From NCBI GenBank assembly GCA_902514755.1, contig CABXRY010000001.1:1-64000 (forward strand): 64,000 nt of DNA. The letters are read 5' to 3'. How positions within the stretch are numbered: position 1 is the stretch's first letter; the number at the start of each line of letters is the position of its first letter. The DNA is from an uncultured Pelagibacteraceae bacterium. GTDB taxonomy: Bacteria > Pseudomonadota > Alphaproteobacteria > Pelagibacterales > Pelagibacteraceae. The translations under genes and the position numbers were made by a program. Under the pieces are notes generated by a model that made no database searches, had not been told where the DNA came from, and saw only the letters and a program-made list of their open reading frames with translations. Positions 17,694-26,607 of this stretch are shown in pieces.

Positions 17694-18782
17694 TTATTTT
17701 ATCAAAGTTTTATCAATTATCTCATCTTCTAAATTTATATTTATTTTTTTATTTTCCTTATCATATAAATTTGAAACAAAATTAAATACATTTTTTGCAT
17801 ATAAATTAGATGCTGAAGTTGGAAGTTTGTTTAAAATATTGCTCTCTCCCATTATTTTAACTCCGTTTTTATCAACAATTTCATCAACTTTAGTAAAGGC
17901 TGTGTTTCCACCTTGAATAGCTGCTAAATCATAAATTATCGAACCAGAATTCATGTTATTGATCATGTCTTCTTTTATTATCACTGGTGCTTTTTTTCCA
18001 GGAATTAAAGCTGTACAAATTACAATATCAATTTTCTTTAATGTTTCTGATAAAAGTTCTTCTTGTTTCTTTTTAAAATCATCTGAAGCTTCTTTAGCAT
18101 AACCACCTTCTGTCTCAAGATTTTCAGCACCTTCAACAGTTAAAAATTTTCCTCCCAAACTTTCAACTTGTTCTTTTGAAGCCATTCTTACATCTGTTGC
18201 AAATACAATTCCACCCATTCGTTTTGCTGTTGCAATTGCTTGTAATCCTGCAACTCCTGCACCAACAACTAATACTTTTGCTGCAGGAATAGTTCCTGCC
18301 GCTGTCATCATCATTGGAATTGCTTTTTCAAAGTTAGCAAATGAGTCTATTACCGCTTTATAACCTGCAAGGTTGGCTTGTGAGGATAATATATCCATAG
18401 ATTGAGCTCTTGTTATTCTTGGAAGTAATTCAAGCGAGAAAGTATTAATATTTTTTTTTACTAAATCATTTATTTTATCTTTATTTTCATATGGGTTTAA
18501 AACACCAATAAATGTTTGATTTTCTTTTATTAAGGAATTTTTATCATCATCTAATAAACCTAATTGAACAATAATATCTCCACTATTTATAATTTCTTTT
18601 TCATCTTTTAAAATTGATGCTCCTAATGCTTTATAGTCTTCATCTTTAATTCCCAAATGATTTCCATAATTTTCAGGTAAACAAACTTCAAGACCAAGTG
18701 ATATATATTTTTTTGCTATCTCTGGAGTGATTGATATTCTTTTTTCAATTTTTAGATTTTCTAAAATAGAGACAATTTTCAT
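17694..18782 (-). CDS. pntAa: NAD(P) transhydrogenase subunit alpha, NAD-binding part (PntAa)
   Basis: 362 aa soluble subunit related to alanine dehydrogenase. KRISITPEIAKKYISLGLEV is at the N-terminus; QANLAGYKAVID and the NAD fold VLVVGAGVAGLQAIATAKRMG follow, then TALIPGKKAPVII and IYDLAAIQGGN. It binds NAD(H) at domain I of the transhydrogenase. The oxidase subunit IV peptide lies nine bases upstream, a neighbourhood seen in other alphaproteobacteria. Confidence 0.96.
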   Translation of the reverse strand: MKIVSILENLKIEKRISITPEIAKKYISLGLEVCLPENYGNHLGIKDEDYKALGASILKDEKEIINSGDIIVQLGLLDDDKNSLIKENQTFIGVLNPYENKDKINDLVKKNINTFSLELLPRITRAQSMDILSSQANLAGYKAVIDSFANFEKAIPMMMTAAGTIPAAKVLVVGAGVAGLQAIATAKRMGGIVFATDVRMASKEQVESLGGKFLTVEGAENLETEGGYAKEASDDFKKKQEELLSETLKKIDIVICTALIPGKKAPVIIKEDMINNMNSGSIIYDLAAIQGGNTAFTKVDEIVDKNGVKIMGESNILNKLPTSASNLYAKNVFNFVSNLYDKENKKININLEDEIIDKTLIK

Positions 18783-18791
18783 AAAACTACC

Positions 18792-18902
18792 TTATAGTAA
18801 GAATATTGCCATTAAAACTAAAACACCAATAACTGCGACGGTTCCCCACAACACAAATTTAGTGAAATTGTTCCAGGTATTTTTATGGTCTTCATTATCC
18901 AT
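18792..18902 (-). CDS. aa3-type cytochrome c oxidase subunit IV family peptide
   Basis: A 36-aa frame starting ATG at 18902. It reads MDNEDHKNTWNNFTKFVLWG and then a hydrophobic helix of about 18 residues to the end. The short acidic head, WxxFTKF and single membrane helix match the bacterial aa3 oxidase subunit IV family (pfam07835-like), which is commonly encoded just before pntA in alphaproteobacteria. It would sit in the inner membrane with the aa3 oxidase. Too short for many gene finders. Confidence 0.8.
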   Translation of the reverse strand: MDNEDHKNTWNNFTKFVLWGTVAVIGVLVLMAIFLL

Positions 18903-18907
18903 AAAAA

Positions 18908-19033
18908 TTATTTTTGTCTTGCTTTAAATTTTGGATTAGTTTTATTGATCACATAAACACGACCTCTTCTTCTAACTAATTTAGAATTAAGATCTCTTTT
19001 TTTTATAGACTTCAATGAACTTTTTATTTTCAT
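18908..19033 (-). CDS. rpmJ: 50S ribosomal protein L36 (zinc-free type)
   Basis: A 41-aa basic frame starting ATG at 19033: [20 protein letters not shown] followed by [20 protein letters not shown] and a final K. This matches the C-minus L36 family, with [20 protein letters not shown] intact and no zinc-binding Cys. The start overlaps the stop of the epimerase gene by a few bases. Together with the C-minus L31 at 14119 it indicates zinc-free ribosomal paralogues. Confidence 0.92.
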   Translation of the reverse strand: MKIKSSLKSIKKRDLNSKLVRRRGRVYVINKTNPKFKARQK

Positions 19034-19917
19034 AATTTTTCATCTTTAATAAACGAAGTTACATAATCTTTCAAATCTATTTTTCCATATTTATTAATTA
19101 TTTTCCTATTATTTGATATTTTAGTTAATGCTGATGCATATCGCTCACCTGATCTTGGTTTTAAATAAATTATTTTAGTTTTAAACATTTTAGCAAGATC
19201 TTTGATAGAATAAGATTTCTTGTGACTTATGCTATAATGAACGCATTTATTTTTCCTCCATGCCTCAACACAAGTATTAATAGTATCATCTATATGGGTA
19301 AATCTCCTTGTTTGCGTTCCAGGTTTTACAATAGTTAAAGGTTTTTTTTTTTTATACTGATCCTCAAAAATACCAACTACAGTTGCCATATCTCCTACTT
19401 TAATTTGACCTGGTCCATAAACATTATAAAAATAAATAACTTCAAATTTAAAATTAAACCATTTTCTTAAGTTATCTAATAATTCCAAATTTTTAGATTT
19501 TGTAAATGCATATGGAGATAAATTTTTATCATTACCATCATTACCTAATGACGCTGAGGTCGCTGAATAAATCAGCTTAATATTATTCTCCAAACAAAAT
19601 TTAAAAATAGCATTTGAGCCAATAGAATTTGATTTAAAACATTGGTCAAATTTTTTAAAACTTTGAAATATTCTTGCAAATTCTCCAAAATGAAAAATTG
19701 AATGAATTTTTTTTTTTAAATGTTTTAGATGTTTTGAAATATCAATTGTATCAGCTTTTATGTACTTAATTCTGTTATCTTTGACATGATTTTTTTTATT
19801 TCCTGATGAATAATTATCTAGACTTATAATACTTTTATTTGTTTTTTTTAACAAAGATTTAATTAAATTAGAGCCAACAAATCCTGCACCACCAGTTACA
19901 ATTATGAGATTTTTCAT
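19030..19917 (-). CDS. NAD-dependent sugar epimerase/dehydratase (extended SDR)
   Basis: 295 aa from ATG 19917; a longer frame would run into the 5S gene and is rejected. The N-terminal [16 protein letters not shown] is the NAD-binding motif; the catalytic triad region shows SATSASLG and a YAFTK motif (YxxxK); VYGPGQ and a RRFTHIDD motif follow. It belongs to the UDP-glucose 4-epimerase/dehydratase superfamily; the sugar is unknown. It starts only eight bases past the 5S rRNA end and could be transcribed from the rRNA operon. Confidence 0.82.
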   Translation of the reverse strand: MKNLIIVTGGAGFVGSNLIKSLLKKTNKSIISLDNYSSGNKKNHVKDNRIKYIKADTIDISKHLKHLKKKIHSIFHFGEFARIFQSFKKFDQCFKSNSIGSNAIFKFCLENNIKLIYSATSASLGNDGNDKNLSPYAFTKSKNLELLDNLRKWFNFKFEVIYFYNVYGPGQIKVGDMATVVGIFEDQYKKKKPLTIVKPGTQTRRFTHIDDTINTCVEAWRKNKCVHYSISHKKSYSIKDLAKMFKTKIIYLKPRSGERYASALTKISNNRKIINKYGKIDLKDYVTSFIKDEKL

Positions 19918-19925
19918 TTTAGATA

Positions 19926-20043
19926 TGCCTGGCAATGTCCTACTCTTCCGTGTCTTAAGACAAAGTACCATTGGCGCAGAAAGGCTTGACTGCCGAGTTC
20001 GGAATGGGATCGGGTATTACACTTTCGCAATAATCACCAGGCA
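19926..20043 (-). rRNA. rrf: 5S ribosomal RNA, separated from 16S-23S
   Basis: About 118 bases. The two ends form helix I (TGCCTGG at 20043-20037 on the minus strand pairs with CCAGGCA at 19932-19926). Internal landmarks are CCCGATCCCATTCCGAACTC and GCGCCAATGGTACT, which are strongly conserved in bacterial 5S. No 23S sequence lies upstream within the 44 kb to the window end; instead polysaccharide genes do. This is the known SAR11 arrangement around hypervariable region 2. Ends are estimated from helix I. Confidence 0.97.
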
Positions 20044-20134
20044 GGATTTTCTACTAAAAATATTTAATAATGTAAAGATTTATATGTCGTTTAAAAATCA
20101 AAATAATCTCGGATTTTGTTTAAATTCTTAATTA

Positions 20135-21133
20135 TTATTTTTTTGAACCAGTTTGAGATTGAATAGAGTTTGAGATAAATACATAAAATAATCCAAGTAT
20201 TAACCCTAGCAAAATTGAAGTTTGTAAAATTAATTTAGTATTTTTAAGTAATTTAACATTCGTTAAATGAATATTATAATCTAAAAATTTAATATCTGTA
20301 TCTTTGAATAAATCTAATTCTTGTTCTACGAATTTAAATTGTTGATAATTTCGAGTTTTAATTAGTTCAATTTCTTTATCAATTGCCTTATACCCTCTTA
20401 AATAATATGCAATATCTGCAGTATTAATTCTTAAGGAAACACTGGATTGAGATAAATTAGCATCATCTATTTGATTATCTATAATTTTAAGTTCTTTAGC
20501 TATTGTGCTTTGCTCTTTTAAATAATCTAATCTTTCTCTATCACCACTTAATGTTAATTTTTTTTGAAATTCTAGAGAATGCTCTAATGCATCGTCAATT
20601 TTTTTTTTCAAACTATTTGATACAAGATTTAATGTATCTTGTAAAATCTTCTTTGCTTCATCAGGATCGTCCCATATTAAATTTAAAGTATAATTAAAAT
20701 TTTTATTATAATCATTTTCCGATTGAACAATCTCTAATAATTCTGAATATTTTAACAATAATATTTCCTGATCTTTATTACTAAATTTTAAAATATCTTC
20801 TTGAAATTTTTTTGTATTTTTTATAATAAAAAAAAATTCATTATAATCATTTAATTCACTAACAAACTTATCTAGAAACATTAGATTTGTATTATTTGAT
20901 GCACCTATCGTTATTAGTTTTTGAATATCATCATATTTTCTTAAATCATAACTGTTAGATGCATTTATAGTTAATGAATTTAAATAATTTTTTGGTATTT
21001 GATATGAATATCCAAATCCTATTAGAAATGAAATTGTTATAATTAAAAGAATTTTTATTTTACCATCCCAAATAATTTTTAATGAATCAGTAAGATTTAT
21101 TTCATCATCATTAAAAGGTGTATTTTTTTTCAT
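20135..21133 (-). CDS. wzz: Wzz-type polysaccharide chain-length determinant
   Basis: 332 aa. Two membrane helices flank a large periplasmic coiled-coil part: TM1 about residues 30-48 and TM2 about 302-321. Just before TM1 is ETINLTDSLKIIWDGK-like sequence (actually EINLTDSLKIIWDGK), and a short cytoplasmic tail follows TM2, the Wzz/PCP topology. No tyrosine kinase domain is attached. Wzz sets the length of O-antigen or capsule chains made by Wzy. It is the island gene closest to the 5S rRNA and last in the direction of transcription. Confidence 0.85.
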   Translation of the reverse strand: MKKNTPFNDDEINLTDSLKIIWDGKIKILLIITISFLIGFGYSYQIPKNYLNSLTINASNSYDLRKYDDIQKLITIGASNNTNLMFLDKFVSELNDYNEFFFIIKNTKKFQEDILKFSNKDQEILLLKYSELLEIVQSENDYNKNFNYTLNLIWDDPDEAKKILQDTLNLVSNSLKKKIDDALEHSLEFQKKLTLSGDRERLDYLKEQSTIAKELKIIDNQIDDANLSQSSVSLRINTADIAYYLRGYKAIDKEIELIKTRNYQQFKFVEQELDLFKDTDIKFLDYNIHLTNVKLLKNTKLILQTSILLGLILGLFYVFISNSIQSQTGSKK

Positions 21134-21171
21134 TTAATAATCTTAATATCTTAATAATTAATTTTTATAAA

Positions 21172-22425
21172 TCATTTTTTAACTTTTCTTTTAGAAAAAA
21201 AGGACTGAAAATAAAAACCTACTGGTAAACTATAAACTATCATCAGCCAATTGTTAAAAAAATTACCATTTGGAGTTAATGGCCAAACGGATATTAACAA
21301 TCCAGCTAATAAACAAACTTGATAATCTGATAGAGGTCTTTTTTCCTTAAAAATTATAGATTTAAATTGTCTAAAAGCTGTATACATTACATATACTAAA
21401 GCACTTAATAGAAATAAAAATCCTAAAATACCTGTTTCAGCCAATAGTTGAACATAAAAATTATGTGGATGTGTCGAACATGGAGTGTCTCCTGTTGCAT
21501 ATTTTTTATCTTTACATATAACCCTAAACATTTTTGGACCATGCCCAAAGAGAGGTTGATCTTTGAACATGTTGTAAGCTGTTCGAATTAAGCTATCGTG
21601 CTGGGGGGTAAAAATTACTTTTTCATTAGGACTTTCAATTAAGCCCATATTTTGAGCAGGATTTTTGAACATTCTCTCATTTAATTTTGATGAATTTAAA
21701 CTTAAAACCAAAACACATATAATTGCTATAATAAAGGTTAATAATCTGAATTTTTGGTATTCTTTTATTAAAATAATAATAAATACTGTTGATAAATTTA
21801 AAAAGAAAAAAGAAGATCTTTCTCCTGAGAGAAAAATAAGTACATCTACTAAGATAAATAAAACTCCAATGAAATAAATTTCATATTTTTGTTTTTTTTT
21901 AATTAAAAACAAGGCAAATAATAAAGGGAACAATCTTGATAAATATGAGCCCATAATAAGTTCATCTCCAAAAAATGATGAAACACGATTACCTGATATT
22001 TTAAATCCTGATAAACTTATACCTGTAAAAAATTGAATATAGCCATCTATTACTAAAGCTAAAAAACATAAAACTAGTGCATAATAAAAGTAAATTAAAA
22101 TATTTTTATCTCTTTCAATTAAATACCAAATAAAACAACTAAACACTCCTATTCTAAAATAAAATAAAGAACTTTTTATACTAAGGGATATATTTTCAGA
22201 TTCTAAGCTTATTAATGATGAGATTATGCAAAATACCAAAAATATAATAAATGGTTTTTTATTAAAATAATCAAAATTATTCATTTTAAATAAATAAAAT
22301 AAAAATAATAAAGATGAGACACTGACAATTAAATCTGGAAAAAAAGGTCCCCATATTAAAAAAGGGATAATAGATACTATTGTTAAATTGATTAATACTG
22401 AATTTGAATATTTAAGATTATTCAT
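21172..22425 (-). CDS. O-antigen ligase / polymerase family membrane protein
   Basis: 417 aa with about 11-12 membrane helices. The Wzy_C/WaaL motif STHPHNFYVQLLAETGILGF is at about residues 316-335, in the large periplasmic loop region where ligases carry a catalytic His. WaaL ligases move finished polysaccharide from undecaprenyl-PP to lipid A core; Wzy polymerases look similar. Placement beside wzz and the distinct Wzy candidate at 34645 favours a ligase here. It ends close to a weak RBS and lies 20 bases downstream of the FlaA1-like gene. Confidence 0.8.
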   Translation of the reverse strand: MNNLKYSNSVLINLTIVSIIPFLIWGPFFPDLIVSVSSLLFLFYLFKMNNFDYFNKKPFIIFLVFCIISSLISLESENISLSIKSSLFYFRIGVFSCFIWYLIERDKNILIYFYYALVLCFLALVIDGYIQFFTGISLSGFKISGNRVSSFFGDELIMGSYLSRLFPLLFALFLIKKKQKYEIYFIGVLFILVDVLIFLSGERSSFFFLNLSTVFIIILIKEYQKFRLLTFIIAIICVLVLSLNSSKLNERMFKNPAQNMGLIESPNEKVIFTPQHDSLIRTAYNMFKDQPLFGHGPKMFRVICKDKKYATGDTPCSTHPHNFYVQLLAETGILGFLFLLSALVYVMYTAFRQFKSIIFKEKRPLSDYQVCLLAGLLISVWPLTPNGNFFNNWLMIVYSLPVGFYFQSFFSKRKVKK

Positions 22426-22445
22426 AAACTTTTTAAATTTTAGGA

Positions 22446-24422
22446 TTATTTAGTTTTAATTCTTACAACTTTATTTTCTTCACTATTAGTTATTTTAGGT
22501 GATTTAAAATCATTCTTTACATTTGATTGTAGTTCATAAAAATGATCAACAATTTTTGAATTTGATTGATAAGAAGGAACTAATTTTGAGAGCATATTTT
22601 TAACTTCCTCTACTTTATTTTCCTCTATTAAATTTGTTAAATGGTTTAAATCTATTTTAAGTCTACTAAAAGAAATAAAAGGATCTTGGGCTTTTTGAAT
22701 TTTTTCATGAAAAGTTTTTTGGGGATTATCTCCCATCAATAATTCTTCATACAATTTTTCACCCGGTCTAAGCCCTGTTATTTTAATTTCAATATCACCC
22801 TCTAAATTTTTACTATCTTTAATTGAAAGTCCTGAAAGTTTTATCATTTTTTCAATTAAGTCTTTAATTTTAACACTTTTTCCCATATCAAGGACATACA
22901 CCTCACATTTTTCAGCCATAGCACCTGCTTGCATAACTAATTGGGATGCCTCAAATATTGTCATAAAATAACGTGTTACATCAGGGTGAGTCAGGGTTAC
23001 TGGACCTCCATCATTAATTTGTTTTTTGAATTTTGGAATAACAGATCCTGATGACTCTAAAACATTTCCAAATCTTACAATTGCAAATTTAGATTGTTTA
23101 TTTTGATTGTCATAAAGAGATTGAACACAAATTTCAGCAAGCCTTTTTGTTGCACCCATAACATTTGTTGATCTAACCGCTTTATCACTTGAGACTAGAA
23201 CAAAATTAGAAATATTATACTTAAGAGCAGCTTCTGCTAAAATAAAAGTTCCAAACACATTATTATTTACACTTTCACAAATATTTTCTTCGACTAAAGG
23301 CACATGTTTATAAGCTGCTGCATGATAAATGGTATCTATATTAAAAGATTTAAACACTTCTTCAATTTTTAACTTGTTTTGAATATTTAAAAGTAAAGAA
23401 ATGATTTTTATATTATGATTTAAATTTTTTAAATCCTCGCTTATTTTATAAAGAGCGAACTCATTTAATTCGATAAGAATTAATCTTTTTGGTTTTAGTT
23501 TTATAATTTGTCGAGATATCTCTGAACCAATAGAACCTCCTGCGCCTGTGACCATTACAACTTTTGATTTAATATTTTTAGATAATAATTCTAAATTTGG
23601 TTCAACTTGTTCTCTATTTAAAAGATCATCAATACTTAAATCTTTAATATCTGATACGGATATTTTACCATCAACAATATCTTGAACACTTGGTAATGTT
23701 TTAACATTTACATTATATTCATTTAAATTGTTTATAATTTGATTTCTTTTTTGCCTAGTAATTGAAGGAAGGGCTAGTAAGACTAAGTATATTTTTTTTG
23801 TGGTAATTATTTTATCTATTTTTAATGGATCATATACCGTTTGACCTAATATAATTTGTCGATGAAATTGAGGGTCATCATCTAAAAAACCAACGACTTT
23901 CATCTCAGGATTACTTTCTAGACTAGTTAATAACTGTCTTCCAGCACTACCTGCTCCATAAATTAATACATTGGTTTTATTTTTTGTCTTTTTAGAATTT
24001 GGTAAAAATAAAAATTTAATAGCTATTCTTGTGGATGAAACTGTTAAAAATAATAGAATAGGTTGAATGATACCAATAGATCTTGGAATGCCTTGAATCC
24101 CATAAATAGTAATTACTGCAAAATATAATAATGAATAAACAAAGCTTGCAACAAACAATGTAAATATTATTGACGAACCTTGAAAACGAAAAATAGTTTT
24201 ATACAATCCTATCAACCAAAAGATTGGTATTGCAAGTATTATTGAAATCAGAACTGCTAAAATTGTTACATCGTTAATTTGAATAAATTTCTCTAACCTT
24301 AGATAAAATGCAAACCAAGTACAAAAAACACACAAACCTATATCTATTAAAATTGCAATTATCCTCTTTGAATAACGAGGAAGATTAATAATATTTTTCG
24401 TTAAGTCTGTTAAAATTGACAT
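22446..24422 (-). CDS. FlaA1/CapD/WbpM-type UDP-sugar 4,6-dehydratase, membrane form
   Basis: 658 aa. Four membrane helices lie in residues 20-130, then a first Rossmann fold (IYGAGSAGRQLLTSLE) and a second SDR domain with VTGAGGSIGSEISRQI at about 285. The catalytic region SSDKAVRSTNVMGATKRLAE has Met in place of the usual SDR Tyr (MGATK for YxxxK), as in WbpM/PglF enzymes. These convert UDP-GlcNAc to UDP-4-keto-6-deoxy-GlcNAc, the entry to QuiNAc, FucNAc and bacillosamine. The neighbours (sugar transferase and reductase) fit QuiNAc or FucNAc. Confidence 0.92.
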   Translation of the reverse strand: MSILTDLTKNIINLPRYSKRIIAILIDIGLCVFCTWFAFYLRLEKFIQINDVTILAVLISIILAIPIFWLIGLYKTIFRFQGSSIIFTLFVASFVYSLLYFAVITIYGIQGIPRSIGIIQPILLFLTVSSTRIAIKFLFLPNSKKTKNKTNVLIYGAGSAGRQLLTSLESNPEMKVVGFLDDDPQFHRQIILGQTVYDPLKIDKIITTKKIYLVLLALPSITRQKRNQIINNLNEYNVNVKTLPSVQDIVDGKISVSDIKDLSIDDLLNREQVEPNLELLSKNIKSKVVMVTGAGGSIGSEISRQIIKLKPKRLILIELNEFALYKISEDLKNLNHNIKIISLLLNIQNKLKIEEVFKSFNIDTIYHAAAYKHVPLVEENICESVNNNVFGTFILAEAALKYNISNFVLVSSDKAVRSTNVMGATKRLAEICVQSLYDNQNKQSKFAIVRFGNVLESSGSVIPKFKKQINDGGPVTLTHPDVTRYFMTIFEASQLVMQAGAMAEKCEVYVLDMGKSVKIKDLIEKMIKLSGLSIKDSKNLEGDIEIKITGLRPGEKLYEELLMGDNPQKTFHEKIQKAQDPFISFSRLKIDLNHLTNLIEENKVEEVKNMLSKLVPSYQSNSKIVDHFYELQSNVKNDFKSPKITNSEENKVVRIKTK

Positions 24423-24576
24423 GATTTTAATTTAATTAAAGTGTTAATAATTTAATAATAAAGCACAAATATCAAAAAACAATAACAATGAAAATCAACA
24501 AAAATTATCAGTCAGAATAATTATACTTTCTAAGTTTTTTAAACCCCCAGCTTTGAGAATGACCTAAGCTTATTTA

Positions 24577-25107
24577 TTAGATAATTTTAAATATTGTTTT
24601 AAAGATATAATAAAAATAGTTATATAAGCTCATCTTCTTAATCATTTTTTGATCTGTTTTAGCAAGAAGTGTTGGTGTTTTCATATTTATGCCTGAAATT
24701 TGAGCAAGTCCTGTAATCCCTGGTCTTACTTTAAATACCCCTCTTTTTTTGCGCTCATTAATTAATTTTCTCTGATTAAACAAACAAGGCCTTGGTCCAA
24801 CTAAGCTCATATCACCAATCAAAACATTTAATAATTGAGGTATTTCATCAATTTTGGTTCCTCTTAAAAAATATCCAAATGAACTAAATTTGATATTTTT
24901 AATTAAATGTGTTCCAGCTGATCTCATACCCACTGGCATCGTTCTAAATTTAATTAATGAAAAAGATTTAAAATTATAACCAACTCGTTTTTGTATAAAT
25001 AAAGGTGATCCATTATCAAATAAACCAATCAAAAATATTAAAATTAATAGAGGAAACAGTAGTATTAATCCTATTAGTGAAAATAAAAAATCAAAAATCC
25101 TTATCAT
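24577..25107 (-). CDS. Initiating sugar-1-phosphate transferase (bacterial sugar transferase family)
   Basis: 176 aa. One N-terminal hydrophobic hairpin (about residues 4-28), then IKFRTMPVG, KIDEIPQLLNVLIGDMSLVG, PRP and VRPGITGLAQISG, the conserved monotopic PGT signature as in PglC and WcaJ. It moves a sugar phosphate from a UDP-sugar to undecaprenyl phosphate, the first step of repeat-unit synthesis. At 176 aa it is a minimal form. ATGA overlap with the reductase gene and the nearby FlaA1-like gene suggest the first sugar is a 6-deoxy-HexNAc such as QuiNAc or FucNAc. Confidence 0.9.
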   Translation of the reverse strand: MIRIFDFLFSLIGLILLFPLLILIFLIGLFDNGSPLFIQKRVGYNFKSFSLIKFRTMPVGMRSAGTHLIKNIKFSSFGYFLRGTKIDEIPQLLNVLIGDMSLVGPRPCLFNQRKLINERKKRGVFKVRPGITGLAQISGINMKTPTLLAKTDQKMIKKMSLYNYFYYIFKTIFKII

Positions 25108-26054
25108 TCTCCTTGAACCATTCTTCTGATACCTTCTTCAACACTTATAGGAGGTGTCCAATTTAATGTTTCTTGTGTAAAACTATTGTCTATCCTTAAT
25201 GATCCAACTAACCTATTTATTTCTTCTCTTTTTCCAAAAATTATACCTAGAAATTTGAGCATATAAACAGGCAAAGAAAATAAGTTAGCTTTTCTTCCCA
25301 TTGATGAAGCAATCAATTTTATAAGTTCAGGGGTAGATAAATCTTCACCATCAGAAGCTAAAAAAGTTTTTCCACTTGCCTCTGGATGATCAATACACCT
25401 AATTAATAAGTCAACCAAATTATGAATTCCAATTAAAGAACGTTTATTATTTATGGCCTTAAACGGTAGTGGTAAATTTTTTGAAATAATATCTATTAAC
25501 CTTGCTAGATTTCCTTTAGCAGCATTTCCATAAACTAATGGAAAACGAACAACTACCGTCTCCAATTCTGTATTAGCTGAAATGTTAAATAATACCTTTT
25601 CAGCTTCAAATTTATATACAGCATAAGGGTCTTTAGGTTTTGGAATATCATTATATAAAAATTTTTCCTTTCCATTAATAATATCTGTATTCTCACCATT
25701 AACTTTAATCGAACTTAAAAATACTAATCTTTTAACACCTGCTTCTGCTGCCTGTTCTGCAAGATATTTTGTACCATTTAAATTTGTTAGTTTATAAGCA
25801 TCAAAATTTTTATCTTTATTCATTTTATGCGCTATTCCTGCACAATGAATAATACAATCAACTCCAAATAATAAGTCTTTCCAATTTTTTTTAAAACTAA
25901 TATCTCCAACTGATATATATTTTATGTTGTTATTTAATAAAATTGAATTTAAACTTCGAACAGCTCCAATCACTGTTCTTCCAGATTTTGATAAAGTTTC
26001 ACAAAGAGAGTGTCCAATAAATCCAGAGGCTCCTGTTACTAAAATTTTTTTCAT
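25104..26054 (-). CDS. NAD-dependent epimerase/reductase, WbpV-like
   Basis: About 316 aa from the second ATG (26054), chosen because AAGG lies eight bases upstream; an ATG six bases earlier is also possible. KILVTGASGFIGHSL is the NAD site, SSIKVNG and YAVYKFEAE (YxxxK) the active site, and RFPLVYG follows. With a FlaA1 dehydratase and initiating transferase next to it, it resembles reductases that make UDP-QuiNAc or UDP-FucNAc from the 4-keto sugar. That specificity is inferred from context. Confidence 0.8.
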   Translation of the reverse strand: MKKILVTGASGFIGHSLCETLSKSGRTVIGAVRSLNSILLNNNIKYISVGDISFKKNWKDLLFGVDCIIHCAGIAHKMNKDKNFDAYKLTNLNGTKYLAEQAAEAGVKRLVFLSSIKVNGENTDIINGKEKFLYNDIPKPKDPYAVYKFEAEKVLFNISANTELETVVVRFPLVYGNAAKGNLARLIDIISKNLPLPFKAINNKRSLIGIHNLVDLLIRCIDHPEASGKTFLASDGEDLSTPELIKLIASSMGRKANLFSLPVYMLKFLGIIFGKREEINRLVGSLRIDNSFTQETLNWTPPISVEEGIRRMVQGE

Positions 26055-26112
26055 TAACATGGCCTTTTAAAAAGTTGAAGCATTCATGAAATAATCTTAA
26101 AAATTAAAAATT

Positions 26113-26463
26113 TTAATATACCATACACTGCAACAAAACTACATTTTTATTAAAATCACATATAGTTTTCAGCGTTAATGCAAACTCAGTAAGATAGCCG
26201 ATATTTTACATACAGGTGAGAGCTTATTTTTTTTATAATTTTTAGAAATTGTAAATTTTTATTATCTGGAGAGAGAACTTTATAAACACACAAATCTAAA
26301 AAATCTAAATCACTCAAGCTTTGTTCATCAATGGCGTTGTTAAAATATTATTCCTTTTTTTTACAATACTTTTTAAGCTCATGTTTCTGTTCCTTGGAAA
26401 CTTCTAATTTTTTAACATTTCAAATTAAGTCTTATTTTATTTGTAGTTTCTTTTGTATAACTA
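26113..26463 (-). pseudogene. Decayed neuB-like sialic/legionaminic acid synthase remnant
   Basis: No intact frame exists, but pieces in different minus-strand frames line up in order with the NeuB family. They are YTKETTNK; FEMLK then KKLEVSKEQKHELKKYCKKK (matching a QFEMLKKLELS..ELKxYCxKKG pattern); ILTTP; DEQSLSDLDFLDLCVYKV then PDNKNLQFLKIIKK (a DEESxDFL...YKI.S.D..NLPLLK pattern); and LKTICDFNKNVVLLQCMVY (a xNKxIVLLQCxxxYP pattern). At least three frameshifts or stops interrupt it, and both ends are missing. NeuB enzymes condense an N-acyl hexosamine with PEP. The rest of the 26061-26607 gap holds only an unassigned 28-codon open stretch near 26485-26571. Confidence 0.75.
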
Positions 26464-26607
26464 TTAACTACCTGTAAGGATCAAGTAATTCTATCAATCT
26501 CGCTTTTCTTGTCCAAAATAAAGTTTTGTTTGTGGTAAGTGGAATAAATTTTTTAGTTTAAAATAATTATTTTTTTATAAATAACAAATACTTAACATTA
26601 ATCACAA

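Noticed and set aside
19918-19971. Longer N-terminus of the epimerase gene reaching into the 5S gene
   Set aside because: The extra 18 codons would be read from 5S rRNA sequence; the ATG at 19917 gives a normal Rossmann start.
26485-26571. 28-codon open stretch with FWTRKARLIELLDPYR upstream of the neuB remnant
   Set aside because: It reads like real protein but could not be placed in NeuB or any other family, so it is mentioned only within the gap note.
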